Both the position numbers and the translations under genes were made by a program. A stretch of DNA of 64,000 nucleotides from Leptidea sinapis (taxonomy: Eukaryota; Arthropoda; Insecta; Lepidoptera; Pieridae), in NCBI RefSeq assembly GCF_905404315.1, contig NC_066268.1, positions 15,538,001 through 15,602,000 on the forward strand. The letters run 5' to 3'. Under the pieces are notes generated by a model. It made no database searches, was not told the origin of the DNA, and saw nothing but the letters and a program-made list of their open reading frames with translations. The number at the start of each line of letters is the position of its first letter. Positions within the stretch are counted from its first letter, which is position 1. Shown piece by piece: positions 12,901 through 21,054 of the stretch.

Positions 12901-13094
12901 GCCTGGCATTATTACTCTTTATTGGACTGGCAACACTAGTGGCGTGGAAGTTGTTAACTAACGCCCGTGATCGCCGCGAATATGAAACATTCCTTAAAGA
13001 CGTCGCTGCCCAGAGTGCTAGTGTAGACAATTGTACTTACATTCCACCATCCACTACATTCAGTAATCCACTATTTGGAGATAACGACCATTAA
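827..13094 (+). CDS. Integrin beta-type subunit, full-length but divergent (gene 1, 8 exons)
   Basis: Joined exons 827-946, 1096-1487, 1590-2085, 2206-2543, 2881-3015, 6023-6197, 11386-11752 and 12886-13094 give 743 codons; all junctions are GT/AG and frame-consistent. Order: hydrophobic signal peptide (residues 1-17), cysteine-rich PSI (about 18-60), first half of hybrid domain, beta-I domain (about 116-340) with MIDAS DGSES at 124-128 and NYDPQEG at 206-212, second half of hybrid, four I-EGF modules (about 430-570), beta-tail, membrane span (about 677-695) and a 48-residue tail. Integrin beta subunits pair with alpha subunits to bind matrix or cell ligands and link to the cytoskeleton. Oddities: the beta-I domain lacks the cysteine-bridged specificity loop, the ADMIDAS aspartates are replaced, and the tail has DRREY but NCTY and NPLF in place of NPxY. 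Length is near the family norm (roughly 750-850). Which insect beta class this is cannot be settled here; a betaPS orthologue is unlikely given the divergence. Confidence 0.9.
1096..1487 (+). CDS. Gene 1 exon 2: end of PSI, hybrid N-half, start of beta-I domain
   Basis: The acceptor TATAG precedes 1096 and the donor GTAAGT begins at 1488 (phase 2 exit). Residues 41-170. It carries the PSI tryptophan-cysteine pair (SWC), the hybrid strand ending ARDYPIDMYFLV and the MIDAS DGSESM. In canonical subunits the two residues after the SM-K step are the ADMIDAS aspartates; here they are T and I. Confidence 0.9.
1590..2085 (+). CDS. Gene 1 exon 3: core of beta-I domain
   Basis: The acceptor TTTACAG precedes 1590 and the donor GTAAGA starts at 2086 (phase 0 exit). 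Residues 171-336. It contains NYDPQEGTLDA (canonical N-x-D-x-P-E-G), a VIIVLTNAP strand where the family usually has a T-D-A step, AGIDQPYDGQC and LDYPS, all beta-I hallmarks. There is no cysteine pair in the specificity-loop region between residues 165 and 190. Confidence 0.92.
2206..2543 (+). CDS. Gene 1 exon 4: hybrid C-half and start of I-EGF1
   Basis: The acceptor TTTCAG precedes 2206 and the donor GTGTTT starts at 2544 (phase 2 exit). It ends with the CDCR step and CGICECNEDR, the entry to the I-EGF stalk. The start (phase 0) and exit (phase 2) are the same as exon 3 of gene 2, which supports homology of the two exons. Confidence 0.88.
2624..2697 (-). repeat. tRNA-like short repeat, degenerate copy
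   Basis: Read on the minus strand, this segment resembles the better-kept tRNA-like copy at 6264-6335, including flanking matches (ACTCGGACGG before, TTCATAAAATTT after). A 5-bp stem (2654-2658 with 2666-2670) encloses the same 7-base loop, ACGGAAC, but with different stem bases. Probably a tRNA-derived SINE rather than a working tRNA. Confidence 0.65.
2881..3015 (+). CDS. Gene 1 exon 5: I-EGF1/I-EGF2
   Basis: The acceptor ATTTACAG precedes 2881 and the donor GTAAGT starts at 3016 (phase 2 in and out). It encodes CECEKG, then NRNGICKCGRCNCRN, the C-x-C-G-x-C-x-C signature of integrin EGF modules. Confidence 0.88.
3433..3490 (-). repeat. Fragment of dispersed repeat A (hairpin core only)
   Basis: It holds the inverted GCCGCTCAG / CTGAGCGGC core found in every better copy of this family (for example 42538-42812). 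Only the hairpin part is left. Confidence 0.6.
3640..4495. repeat. Diverged dispersed repeat region in gene 1 intron 5
   Basis: It contains phrases I recognise from widespread lepidopteran repeats: GAAGTCGGT at both ends of the segment, 'ATCGAAATCGGTTGG' near 4193 and 'GAGAACCTCCTCC' near 4459. No coding capacity. The element class cannot be assigned from the sequence alone. Confidence 0.5.
4687..4831 (+). pseudogene. Short protein-like fragment, unrecognised
   Basis: One frame reads PYMHRPFGQEALVHDHHGED and continues open to a stop after a run ending AQFRK, about 48 codons. Its composition looks more protein-like than the surrounding intron, and upstream and downstream sequence is closed by stops. 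It may be a remnant of a processed pseudogene or of a mobile element. I do not recognise the parent. Confidence 0.35.
5080..5400 (+). repeat. SINE-like dispersed repeat (GAAGAAACGGCGCAAGAAACT type), copy 1
   Basis: It shares a segment of about 150 bp with 45140-45290, including 'TTGATTCCTTTAGAATTC', 'CTTCGGAAACAAATGGCGC' and 'GAGAGAAGAA.CGGCGCAAGAAACT'. No ORF. Confidence 0.65.
5731..5965. repeat. Pair of strong inverted repeats (foldback, MITE-like)
   Basis: Arms of about 21 bp at 5757-5777 and 5807-5827 (CATCCAAACGAGTG against CACTCGTTTGGATG) form one hairpin. A second lies at 5911-5929 and 5945-5964 (GTATTAAAACAC against GTGTTTTAATAC). TTAAAACACG at 5731 also pairs with CGTGTTTTAA near 5951. 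Probably a nested foldback element. Confidence 0.7.
6023..6197 (+). CDS. Gene 1 exon 6: I-EGF2/I-EGF3
   Basis: The acceptor TTTCAG precedes 6023 and the donor GTAAAT starts at 6198 (phase 2 in, phase 0 out). It includes FTGQFCECK, SNHGHCDCGTCTCDDGW and GDRCQCP, a complete I-EGF signature. Exon 4 of gene 2 has the same entry and exit phases but is less than half as long. Confidence 0.9.
6264..6335 (+). repeat. tRNA-like sequence, probable tRNA-derived SINE
   Basis: A clear A box (TCAGTTGGTTAGAGC) and B box (GGTTCGAATCC, 6314-6324) sit at tRNA spacing. The anticodon stem CCGGC/GCCGG (6290-6294, 6302-6306) holds loop ACGGAAC, and the T stem GTGGG/CCCGC is intact. The acceptor stem pairs poorly and position 33 of the loop is C rather than U, so a working tRNA is unlikely. 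A degenerate inverted copy lies at 2624-2697. Confidence 0.7.
6731..7301 (+). mobile_element. PIF/Harbinger-type DNA transposon remnant
   Basis: Termini are inverted: AGGCCTG.ATTCACTTTGATTAGTG at the left and its complement at the right, with CACTAATCA-type subterminal repeats on both sides. The three bases outside are TCA and TAA, an imperfect match to the 3-bp TWA target duplication of this superfamily. The inside carries only the start of a transposase-like protein (see 6870-7187). Confidence 0.7.
6870..7187 (+). pseudogene. Harbinger-type transposase N-terminal fragment
   Basis: The reading starts MDEHREARL, meets a stop at 6897-6899, then stays open. It includes WVRKWINRRPIYGASYQTFK followed by ELAAEDTTEYYFA, which resembles the conserved N-terminal block of HARBI1-like transposases (W-V-R-P-W-x-x-R-R ... 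L-x-x-E-D). The catalytic DDE region is absent, so this is a broken, internally deleted copy. Confidence 0.65.
7998..8900 (+). pseudogene. Retrotransposon endonuclease domain (EEP type), broken at its start
   Basis: The 300-codon open stretch includes VQVYAPTS, the GDWNAKVG metal/catalytic block, IDYITIPNRW and GADCGSDHQLLVADIRL (the SDH motif), all typical of the exonuclease-endonuclease-phosphatase fold of non-LTR elements. The N-terminal part (around 7830-7990) continues in another frame (GVGILVPHKLAHYVTGYN), so at least one frameshift separates it from the start. Confidence 0.82.
8901..10585 (+). pseudogene. Retrotransposon reverse transcriptase and C-terminal region, with stops
   Basis: Segments in order: 9080-9384 (NNKAPGPDCMTVEVLKALGP, then NYRTIALV), 9494-9682 (FVDYQKAFDCV) and 9692-10585 (QGCVISPILFN, catalytic LRYADDTTLFAS, then a C-terminal block with RIPWTAYRTN and SPRRWSDQI). 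In-frame stops fall at about 9382 and 9680 (the latter looks like CGA to TGA just before QGC). Not translatable as one protein. Confidence 0.85.
10931..11244 (+). repeat. Dispersed repeat A, near full length
   Basis: It begins near an AATACGGGACAAGACGAGC stretch and runs through the GTGCCACTCAGGATT / TGAGCGGCACT inverted core to GTGCAAAGGAGCACTGGT. Shared with copies near 15192, 24641, 31434, 33384, 42538, 50560, 57208 and 63784. Confidence 0.8.
11386..11752 (+). CDS. Gene 1 exon 7: I-EGF4 and beta-tail domain
   Basis: The acceptor TTACAG precedes 11386 and the donor GTAAGT starts at 11753 (phase 0 in, phase 1 out). NGRGICTCGECGCD is a canonical I-EGF4 signature. A cysteine-rich beta-tail follows. 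Exit phase and position match exon 5 of gene 2. Confidence 0.92.
11818..11866 (+). repeat. Short fragment of RTE-type retroelement 3' region
   Basis: CGGAAGACGCAGTGTTGGTAG and the bases that follow match the same phrase at 30590-30630 and 39312-39350. Only about 50 bp. Confidence 0.55.
12886..13094 (+). CDS. Gene 1 exon 8: transmembrane span and cytoplasmic tail
   Basis: The acceptor ATTTCAG precedes 12886; the first base of codon 675 comes from exon 7. It encodes a hydrophobic span (GCLALLLFIGLATLVAW) then KLLTNARDRREYETF, matching the family's membrane-proximal K-L-L...H-D-R-R-E-F. The two distal sites are NCTY and TTFSNPLF, not NPxY. Stop TAA at 13092-13094. Confidence 0.93.
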
Positions 13095-13385
13095 ATACAT
13101 TATTTTTGAAGAATATTAAATGTTATACGGCGAAAGTTATAAAATAATGTTTGATTTCTAGCCGAAGGTTTTTTAAAGCAGATGATAATACTCAACTTAA
13201 TGATAGCTTTTGATAGCTGACATATACCGAATTCTAACAATTACGAGCTGATTCGCAAATGAAGCTGAAATGTACGTCCAACAGACACGACTTATTATTT
13301 GTAGACTTGTTGACATATTCACATATCATTAATATACCTAATTGATGCAGGTACCTGTTTGCAATAAAATAATTTTACAGCTTTT
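13095..13385 (+). other. Gene 1 3' UTR (probable)
   Basis: A non-coding stretch after the stop, up to shortly past the AATAAA at 13363. The first 25 bases (ACATTATTTTTGAAGAAT) recur near 15787, the probable start of a downstream duplication. Confidence 0.55.
13363..13368 (+). terminator. Candidate polyadenylation signal of gene 1
   Basis: AATAAA, 269 bp after the stop codon. It is the first clear hexamer downstream. Confidence 0.5.
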
Positions 13386-13492
13386 TTTTCTATTTTAACT
13401 AATGAAATACATATATTTTATTTCCCTCACAGATTATTTGACTTAATATAATACAATGATATAGTATCATATTAGCCTGTAGGTACGATACA

Positions 13493-13552
13493 AATATATT
13501 ATATATTTATATATATAAATATATTATATATTTATATATATATAATCCCTTG
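13493..13552. repeat. AT-only tandem/palindromic repeat
   Basis: A unit of about 25 bp made only of A and T (AATATATTATATATTTATAT...) occurs twice and is self-complementary. Confidence 0.75.
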
Positions 13553-13747
13553 CATGGATACAAGGGAACTTAATATCACCTGACCGGAATTACCATAAAG
13601 TTTGCTATCCAAGCTTGTAGTTCAGGCCATGACCACTAGAGTTACCTAAGCTGATTGCTGTCTCAATAATATTTCTTCTGAATACTAATGACGTCGTGGA
13701 GCCAGCAATGACAGCAGCTTTTCGATGCTCGCGGTCAAATACAGATT

Positions 13748-15045
13748 TAAAACGTAATGTCTAACTATGATTTAACAAAATTCAAGTTTAAGAGCTTAGA
13801 AATTATCAGAAAGAATACAAATGAAAATTGACGATTATATTAGAGGAAACAATATTCGCAATACGAAGAGAATAGGGGAAGAAACCACCACTTTCCAGCC
13901 CAAGCTTTTATTTAAAATTCTCTTGAAGCTCCATCTGGTGATTATCTCCACAAATAAAAGATGTAAGGTGCTCTTCAAAGGGTTGTTATGCAAACCTTTT
14001 GAACATAACAACGAGGGTTATGAAATTCCAATGTTAAATATAAAAATTAATTTAGGGAATTAAGTAATATTTTAAAGCTTAACAATCTTTACTATTATCG
14101 TATATACTCTGGTTTTTCTAAACCATAATATTCGTCTATTTTTTGAAAATAAAACGCCTGATTACATTTTTAGCACAATTTTTCACAAGCACATTGCCCG
14201 CCAAATTTTTCAAAATATAATTAAGATTGGAGTCAATTTTTAATACATGAATAAAAAACGATTATTATTACAGTAATAAAATGATGAAATTAAATTGCTA
14301 TTTAGTAAATCACTAGATGGCTCTTATATGAGATTTAAAAATATTTTCTGAAATTTTTAAAAAAGAATATATTACACAACATTAATCTGATCTAAGTCTC
14401 GCAGCTCTTTATTTTCTTTACAAGAACAATAGTTTATAATACCGCAGGAGATGAGTACATTAATGTATTATCTATTTGTGTGTAATAAGCTGAAACACGC
14501 TATCAATGTTTTTAAGGCTGATAAGTATATAAAAAAAAGAGAGATATCATTCACAGTGGAGTCCTATTCTACCCAGTAAAACAGTTTCACTGTGAAGTGA
14601 TCTGTTATAGAACTTAATGGAAAAGTGGTAGTTAATATATTCATAAACCTCAGAAACCATACAATTTCAACCTACACGAAAGAGTTAGTCAATGTAAATA
14701 AACATTTCAACAAAGGTACCAGCCAGCAACCCACAAAAGATATATCACTGTGGTAGAAGCTTTGACTCTACTTTTTTACATTTTATTTAAAAAAAAATTA
14801 GGTCTAGTAGCAGACAGCATTGCACAAAATGTAATATTTTAAAATATGTAATAGAAATAATATTTAGAATTGAAAGATGAAAACCAAATTAAAGAATTTC
14901 CCAAATTTTTTTTTACTATTAAGCCAAATAGCTGACTGAGTTTTTGATATATAAGTATGCTTATCTGTTAAATAAATGTAATAAACAATTATACCAAATT
15001 AAGAATTACATTAAATGACTTATATATATTGTTACAATACGAACT
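13748..15045 (+). repeat. Direct duplication in the intergenic region, copy 1
   Basis: This non-coding segment matches 15887-17240 in the same order and orientation. Shared runs include AATTATCAGAAAGAATACAA, GCTCCATCTGGTGATTATCT, ACACGCTATCAATG, GGTACCAGCCAGCAACCCAC and AATACGAACTGTATCT. Identity is high in the middle and lower at the ends. No gene seen. Confidence 0.85.
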
Positions 15046-15191
15046 GTATCTGAGTGATAAAAAAAAGAATTCCTTTTGCCTTTTTCAGAGTGGCGCTACA
15101 GAAGCAACGTTAATCATAAAAATTAAATCAAAAATTAAAGTAAATAATTGAATTTTTCAAAATTACAAAAGAAAAGTATATATTTATACTA

Positions 15192-15356
15192 GTGGGTGGT
15201 CCTTTGCACAGAATACCGGCTAGATTATGGGTACCACAACGGCGCATATTTCTGCCGTGAAGCAGTAACGTGGGCTGGGCAAAGTTTTGGGTCGTGAAAT
15301 CCTGAGCGGCACTGCATTGTAATGGACGTCGTCCCTTATTTTTATAAAATAAAATT
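15192..15356 (-). repeat. Dispersed repeat A, internally deleted
   Basis: It reads, on the minus strand, from AAATAAGGGACGACGTCC to GCAAAGGACCACCC. The hairpin centre is missing, leaving one GAGCGGCACTGCATTG arm. Confidence 0.7.
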
Positions 15357-15390
15357 ATCACAATATTTTAATCATACTTACGTGGGCGCT

Positions 15391-15600
15391 AATTAGATAA
15401 TTTTCACGTCTAGAGCCTCTTGGAAGGCAACGCATCAAAACAGGCCAGGTTTGTTAATTTAGTGTGCTATAATATGTATGTCACTTTGTTTTAGGGTGCG
15501 TGAGTTGCTGTAAATGGAGGTTAACAGTTCACTGCTGTTTTTTTCTACATGTTCTCAACTGTCACGGTCTATCTATATGTATAAATTATTATATTAAGGG
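15391..15600. repeat. MITE-like element, same family as 33750-33898
   Basis: The ends are roughly inverted: TTAGATAATTTTCACGTCTAGA at the left and TCTATCTATATGTATAAATTAT at the right. The interior contains GGTGCGTGAGTTGCTG and GAGGTTAACAGTTC, shared with the better copy at 33750. Confidence 0.55.
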
Positions 15601-15784
15601 GTGCTTCTCTCCTACGAGTTATAGACGTCAGTACTATCTAACTACCTGTACGTAATCTAGATTACGAACAGATTGTTTCAAAGTGGTAGTATGGAAAATT
15701 GATTTATTTAGGTGAACTGTGTATTGTTTTTTCTTTTTATGATTACGGCTAAGTAGTAATCGACAATTTTTAGATTACAACCGT

Positions 15785-17310
15785 TACATACATTATTTTT
15801 GAAGAATTATTCATAATAATTTTTATGTTCTAATGTTTGTACTAATGACAACTGTGGTATCGTTACGTTCACATATCAAACAAGGTAAAACGTAATGTAC
15901 TATAATTACTGCTTTGATCATAAAGGCTTTAAAATGTTTTATAGCAGAAAAAATATGTATGAATTAATTAAATTCAAAAAAGAAATTATCAGAAAGAATA
16001 CAAATGAAAAATTGACAATTAAATAAGAGCAAACAATATGTAGAATTTATTAGAGAATAGGAGAAGAATTAAAAAAAAGAAAACATCCAAAATTTTATTT
16101 AATATTCGCTTCAAGCTCCATCTGGTGATTATCTACACAAATAAAAGGTGAAAAGTGCTCTTCAAACGTTTGTTTTATGCAAACCTTTTGAAGTTTGAAC
16201 CCAACATAACAAGAGCATTAAGAAATTCCATGCAAATAAAAAAATAATTTAGGGAACTAAGTAATACTTTTAGGTTACCGTCTTTACTATGATCGTATAT
16301 AACAAACCAAACCATAATATAAAGAAAATAAAACGCCTGATAAAACTTATAGCGCAATTATTCTCAGGCACATTGCCCGCCTATTTTTTTAAATATAATT
16401 TAGAAAGGAGTCAATTTTTAATACAATATATTCGAATAAAAATAATATATTTTTAGTATAAAAGTAATAATATGATGAAATTAAATTGCTATTTAGTCAA
16501 TCACTAGATGGCTCTTATATGGATTTTTCAAATCTTTTCTGAATATGACGAAAATTAATATATTACACAACATTAATATGATCTAAGTCTCGCGGCTCTT
16601 TATTTTCTTTACAATTACAATAGTTTAAAATACCGCTGGAGATGTGTACATTAATGTATTACCTTTTTGTGTGTAATAAGCTGAAACACGCTATCAATGG
16701 TTTTAAGGCTGATAAGTATATAACAAAGAGAGATACCATTCACAGTGGAGTCCTGTTCTACCCAGTAAAACAGTTTCACTATGAAGTGATCTGTTGTAGC
16801 ACCAATGGGATGGAGGTGATTAATATATTCATACCTTAAAACTGTACCTCAGAAAGCATGCAATTTCAACCTACACGAAAGAGTAAGTCAATGTAAATAA
16901 ACATTTATACAAAGGTACCAGCCAGCAACCCACAAAAGATATATCACTGTGGTAGAAGCTTTGACTCTGTTTTTTACATTTTATTTAAATAAAATGCGCT
17001 ACTAGCAGTAGCGCATTACAGTACTAAAATAATCGTGATATAATTATTGTGCTTGATAAACTATTAAACTATGCTTATCTGCCTTGATGAAGATTGATAC
17101 ATAATATTGGTGAAATATTTTTTGATGGATACTTCATGATCAGTCCATGCCTACTTAATTATTTTTCTCTGTCACCCTTTATGAAACATTATATTAATTC
17201 ACTTATTTGCATATTGTTCCAATACGAACTGTATCTTTGTTTTGGTGTGAGTGAGTTGCTGAAAATAGAGGTTAACAGTTCGCCACTATGTTTTTAGACC
17301 ACAGTTTATC
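15785..17310 (+). repeat. Direct duplication in the intergenic region, copy 2
   Basis: The counterpart of 13748-15045, with a short upstream match to gene 1's 3' UTR (ACATTATTTTTGAAGAAT near 15787). The right end at 17240-17310 holds a partial MITE (GTGAGTTGCTGAAAATAGAGG). Confidence 0.82.
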
Positions 17311-20300
17311 TGTAATAATTATGTTTGGGGCGCTACAGCTCACTTGCTACTACTAACACAAAAAGCTAGTGGAAGTGGCATGTGGGCGTTACCCTGTCAC
17401 CACTATTGTGTACAAATGTACCTACTCGAGGCTCAAGTGAGACCAGTCATTTGATGTCAAGTGAAGCATAATTATCTTTAAAAAATACAAATATGTCTTA
17501 TTGTGCCATTTTAGACTGTAGAAATCATATCCGCAATAAAAATATGTGCAAAGAAGGGATTTCCTATCATCTGTAATCATAATTTTCCGTTTTAATATTT
17601 TTGTGTTGTGCAAAATATACGATTAAAAATGAACCATAATATTACGACATATGGTTCATTTACCTTTACGTTTAATCGATGTAACTTATGTCAGAATAAT
17701 CAATGTAAACAATAAAAATATCTTGCTATTCAACAAGTGCATGCATGTACATATCGATATAATTTCATCGAAATAAATTTTATCTTTATAAATTGTATTC
17801 AAGTATTGCTTTTTTCCATGCATCATGCGATAAGGGTGTAAGTAAGCAAAATGATATGGTTGTGGTAATTGTGTACAAGAAAGACTACGATGAATTAAAA
17901 TTAATAGTTTTAATTATCTCTTGGGTACAGCTTATTATTATTTAACAAATATGTGTACGATTCCAGTTAAACTAAATAAGCGTTAGTTTTTCAATAAAGA
18001 CAAATAATTTTTTTTATTAAATTTATTTTATATTCATATATTGAGGTTCCACCGATAAGGTTGAGTAGAGGAAATACGTCATAGAATTGTAAAAAATAGA
18101 TCGAAAACCATGAATTCTGGGAATGTTTGCCATGATTGTGGCATAATGTACTTTATAATATAAAATATCATATTTTATCATAAGACAAACAATATTATTA
18201 ATACTTCATCAGTACTTATAGCTTCTCTTTTTCTAAATCATTCGTATTAACGAATAACGTAACAACTAACTAAAAATTTCCAAAACAAGCGATAGCTTTT
18301 TTAAATTTCTTTTTAATTTTATTTCTGCACGCACATTACGTATGGAAGCACTACGGTTTATAAAATCTCATGTCTTACTGGCCCCTGGGTTTATACAGAA
18401 TAACGATGAATACTTATAAAAAAAACTATATTTTATGTGTGTATTGCTTCCCAGGTAAGTATAATGTTAATATTGTATCTTTCTAAGACTGTTCGTGTAC
18501 GCTGTCTTGATTTTATATGAATTAAGCTAAATATTGTCCATCCTTTCAAATAAAACTATACCTAAGAAGAAACATTGGCCTATTATTATTTTAACTTACG
18601 GCATACTTAATCGGTAATATACTTTATCAACCCTGATAACATCATTTCTAGTTTTCACTGACTTATCGATATGTTTATTCATTTTCGTACAACACCAGGT
18701 ATATTGACAGAAGTCAAATCTATGGTTACAGAGTTCATATTCCTTCTAGTTTTTATATGTTATTTTTCGCAATTTAAGAAAAAGTTCTGAGCTTGTCATT
18801 ATCACTTTAAGAATATGACATTAGCGTAATTGTATTAAGTTCGAAATTGATGTAAATAAATTTGTAGTTATGTCTTTTCGTGATTGTGAATTTAGGCCTA
18901 TCATAAAGCCGGAATTAAGTGTGTGTATTACATATTTAACAGACAGATGTGTGAGTTTGGCAACATCGGTTTCCATAGTAAAATGACATAATGCCACTTC
19001 TACTAGTTTTTTCTGTTCTGTGACCACTACGCTACGCTAGCGCGCAGCTACTAGATTACTTACAGGTTGTACCGAAATTATATTATGGAAAATTGATTTA
19101 TTTAGGTGAAAATTGTTTTTTTACGGTTACAGCTAAGTAATTTTACCAGTTCAGTCTCAGCGGGCCAATCGCCTTGTACAACCGGCGCAATAAATTATTT
19201 GTGGACTTCCCTAAGCTGCCTTGAATATATTATGTGCTGTCTTTAATACTATTTTCTTGATATATTGGCTGTCTCCAAAATAATTGATTGTTAATGATAG
19301 TTGTAGCACAGAGTAGAGATGGGTACGGAGATGGACTTCAATATGCGAAAAGTTTTAAATGGTGTAAAATGTTCACACTATTGTATCGTAATTAAGTTAT
19401 TGTAACACTGTCAGTTTGTCAAATAAAAAAAAAACTTACTTATAAAGTTGTATTCGAGAAGTTTTCTCCCGAAATTATCGACGAGTGATCTCCACCCTTA
19501 AAAGTTTCATGGTTTAAGATATTTTTTTTTTCATTTATTCGGTCCACCATTGATAAATACATTAATTCTAGCAACAATAAAATATATAATCTAAAGTTAA
19601 TTCTAAATGCATTATCGTTTAAGGTAGATACAGCATGCAATTATTATGAAGCTTACAAATATTTACATCAAATGAAGTACTTATACATAATTTAAAAACG
19701 TATTAACTTATTACCAAAAAAAAAACACAGTGAAATAGTTCTAGGTAGATCGCTTAATTGAAATCTGTTAAAATATATAAAATATATTTTGTAAATATTA
19801 CATATTATTTAATTTATCACATAATAAAATTTTACTTCGGAATGTTTTGACTCAAAACTTTTGAGTGAGTCCCCAAAAGGATCCAAATGTTTGCAACTAT
19901 AGTTTAGTATTTTAGACATCCTGGAAATAATAAGATATCGTTATAATAGTATCAGGGGTGAGAGGGCATCTTTTATTAATTCTTTTGAATCTCGTAATAC
20001 ATTTGTTTTGAACATTTTCTGGGATCTCGTTTGGGCTCTTACTTACTTGACTTGATGGTGATAACATTATATAACAGTTTCTAGAAAATTCTCCTACTTA
20101 GGTACCGATTTACATACAGAACATTGTCAAGAATAATATATTGAGAGGCAACAGTTAAAATGCTTATTTTTTAGGATTTTCTCTCAATGGTTCTTTAGGA
20201 CCTAACTTATAAATATCGCGAATAGCCCTCTTCTGCAGCACTAAAGTTGTATTAATATCAGCACCAATACCCCATATATGTCAAATATCAATAGTACGAG

Positions 20301-20690
20301 CTATTGAGCCATGCCAATTACAATAATTAACAGATTTCAATAATATGCAGTTAAGCGATAGTAAGTTAATTCACTTATTAATTCTTAAGGAGGAGTTGGA
20401 GCACATGGCGGATAATCATACAAATTATTTAAGTAATAAGCTACATAAAAACTACGAACCTATAATAATTTGATACACTTTATTTACACATAAAATTTGT
20501 ACATGCTCAGTCATTACTTAAAATAATAAGACCCACATAACAATAAAGAATCCTTCACTAGTCAAAAATCGTAAGGAATAAAGCATATAATATATAGTAT
20601 ATATTGAATTCACCCAAATAACGGAATCAATTCGATTCCACAAAAAGAAAAAAAGATTTCCACGAATTTTTCACAGCGCAAGTCGGTGAT
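17311..20690. other. Intergenic AT-rich DNA, no gene seen
   Basis: Between the duplicated block and the gene 2 leader. A segment of about 60 bp at 19083-19145 (GAAAATTGATTTATTTAGGTG) matches 15690-15750. Around 20160-20340 there are phrases that look like worn retroelement sequence. Open frames here are short and unconvincing. Confidence 0.5.
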
Positions 20691-20904
20691 TCATCTCGGT
20701 GAACGCAACGAATTACTCAGTCTCAGCTCTCAGTGGCCAGTGTGCCGTCTGCTGTCTTGTGAGAGACCATTCGCGCTGTGTTTATGTAGTCTGTGACAAA
20801 GCGCGCTACCGTTCGCGCGTATTTTCATTTGAATTTCGAACGCGTTGTGTATCGACTCTCGAAAATATTCTCAGTGTCCCAAGTATTAAATTTATAGTAA
20901 TAAA
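20691..20904 (+). promoter_or_regulatory. Probable core promoter and 5' UTR of gene 2
   Basis: A locally GC-richer stretch just before the gene 2 ATG. Several arthropod-initiator-like TCAGT motifs cluster at 20714-20735 (ACTCAGTCTCAGCTCTCAGT). No TATA box is evident. The exact start site is an inference. Confidence 0.4.
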
Positions 20905-21054
20905 ATGGCGTCTTTATCTTATATTATTGTGATAGTGCTCATAACATGCCAACAAATATTCGCAAGTTATCGTGACTGTTCGAATTTTAATGATATTGAG
21001 AATTGCAACGAATGTATTAGGTGTGGTGGACATTGGTGCAACGATCCTTCTGAA
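20905..21054 (+). CDS. Gene 2 exon 1: signal peptide and PSI start
   Basis: The ATG at 20905 begins MASLSYIIVIVLITC, a signal peptide, followed by DCSNFNDIENCNECIRCGGH with PSI-type cysteine spacing, then WC. The donor GTAAGT begins at 21055. It is 50 codons, phase 0. Confidence 0.9.

Noticed and set aside
20699..20932. 77-codon frame overlapping the gene 2 start
   Set aside because: It is in another frame across the gene 2 leader; the integrin ATG at 20905 explains the region better.
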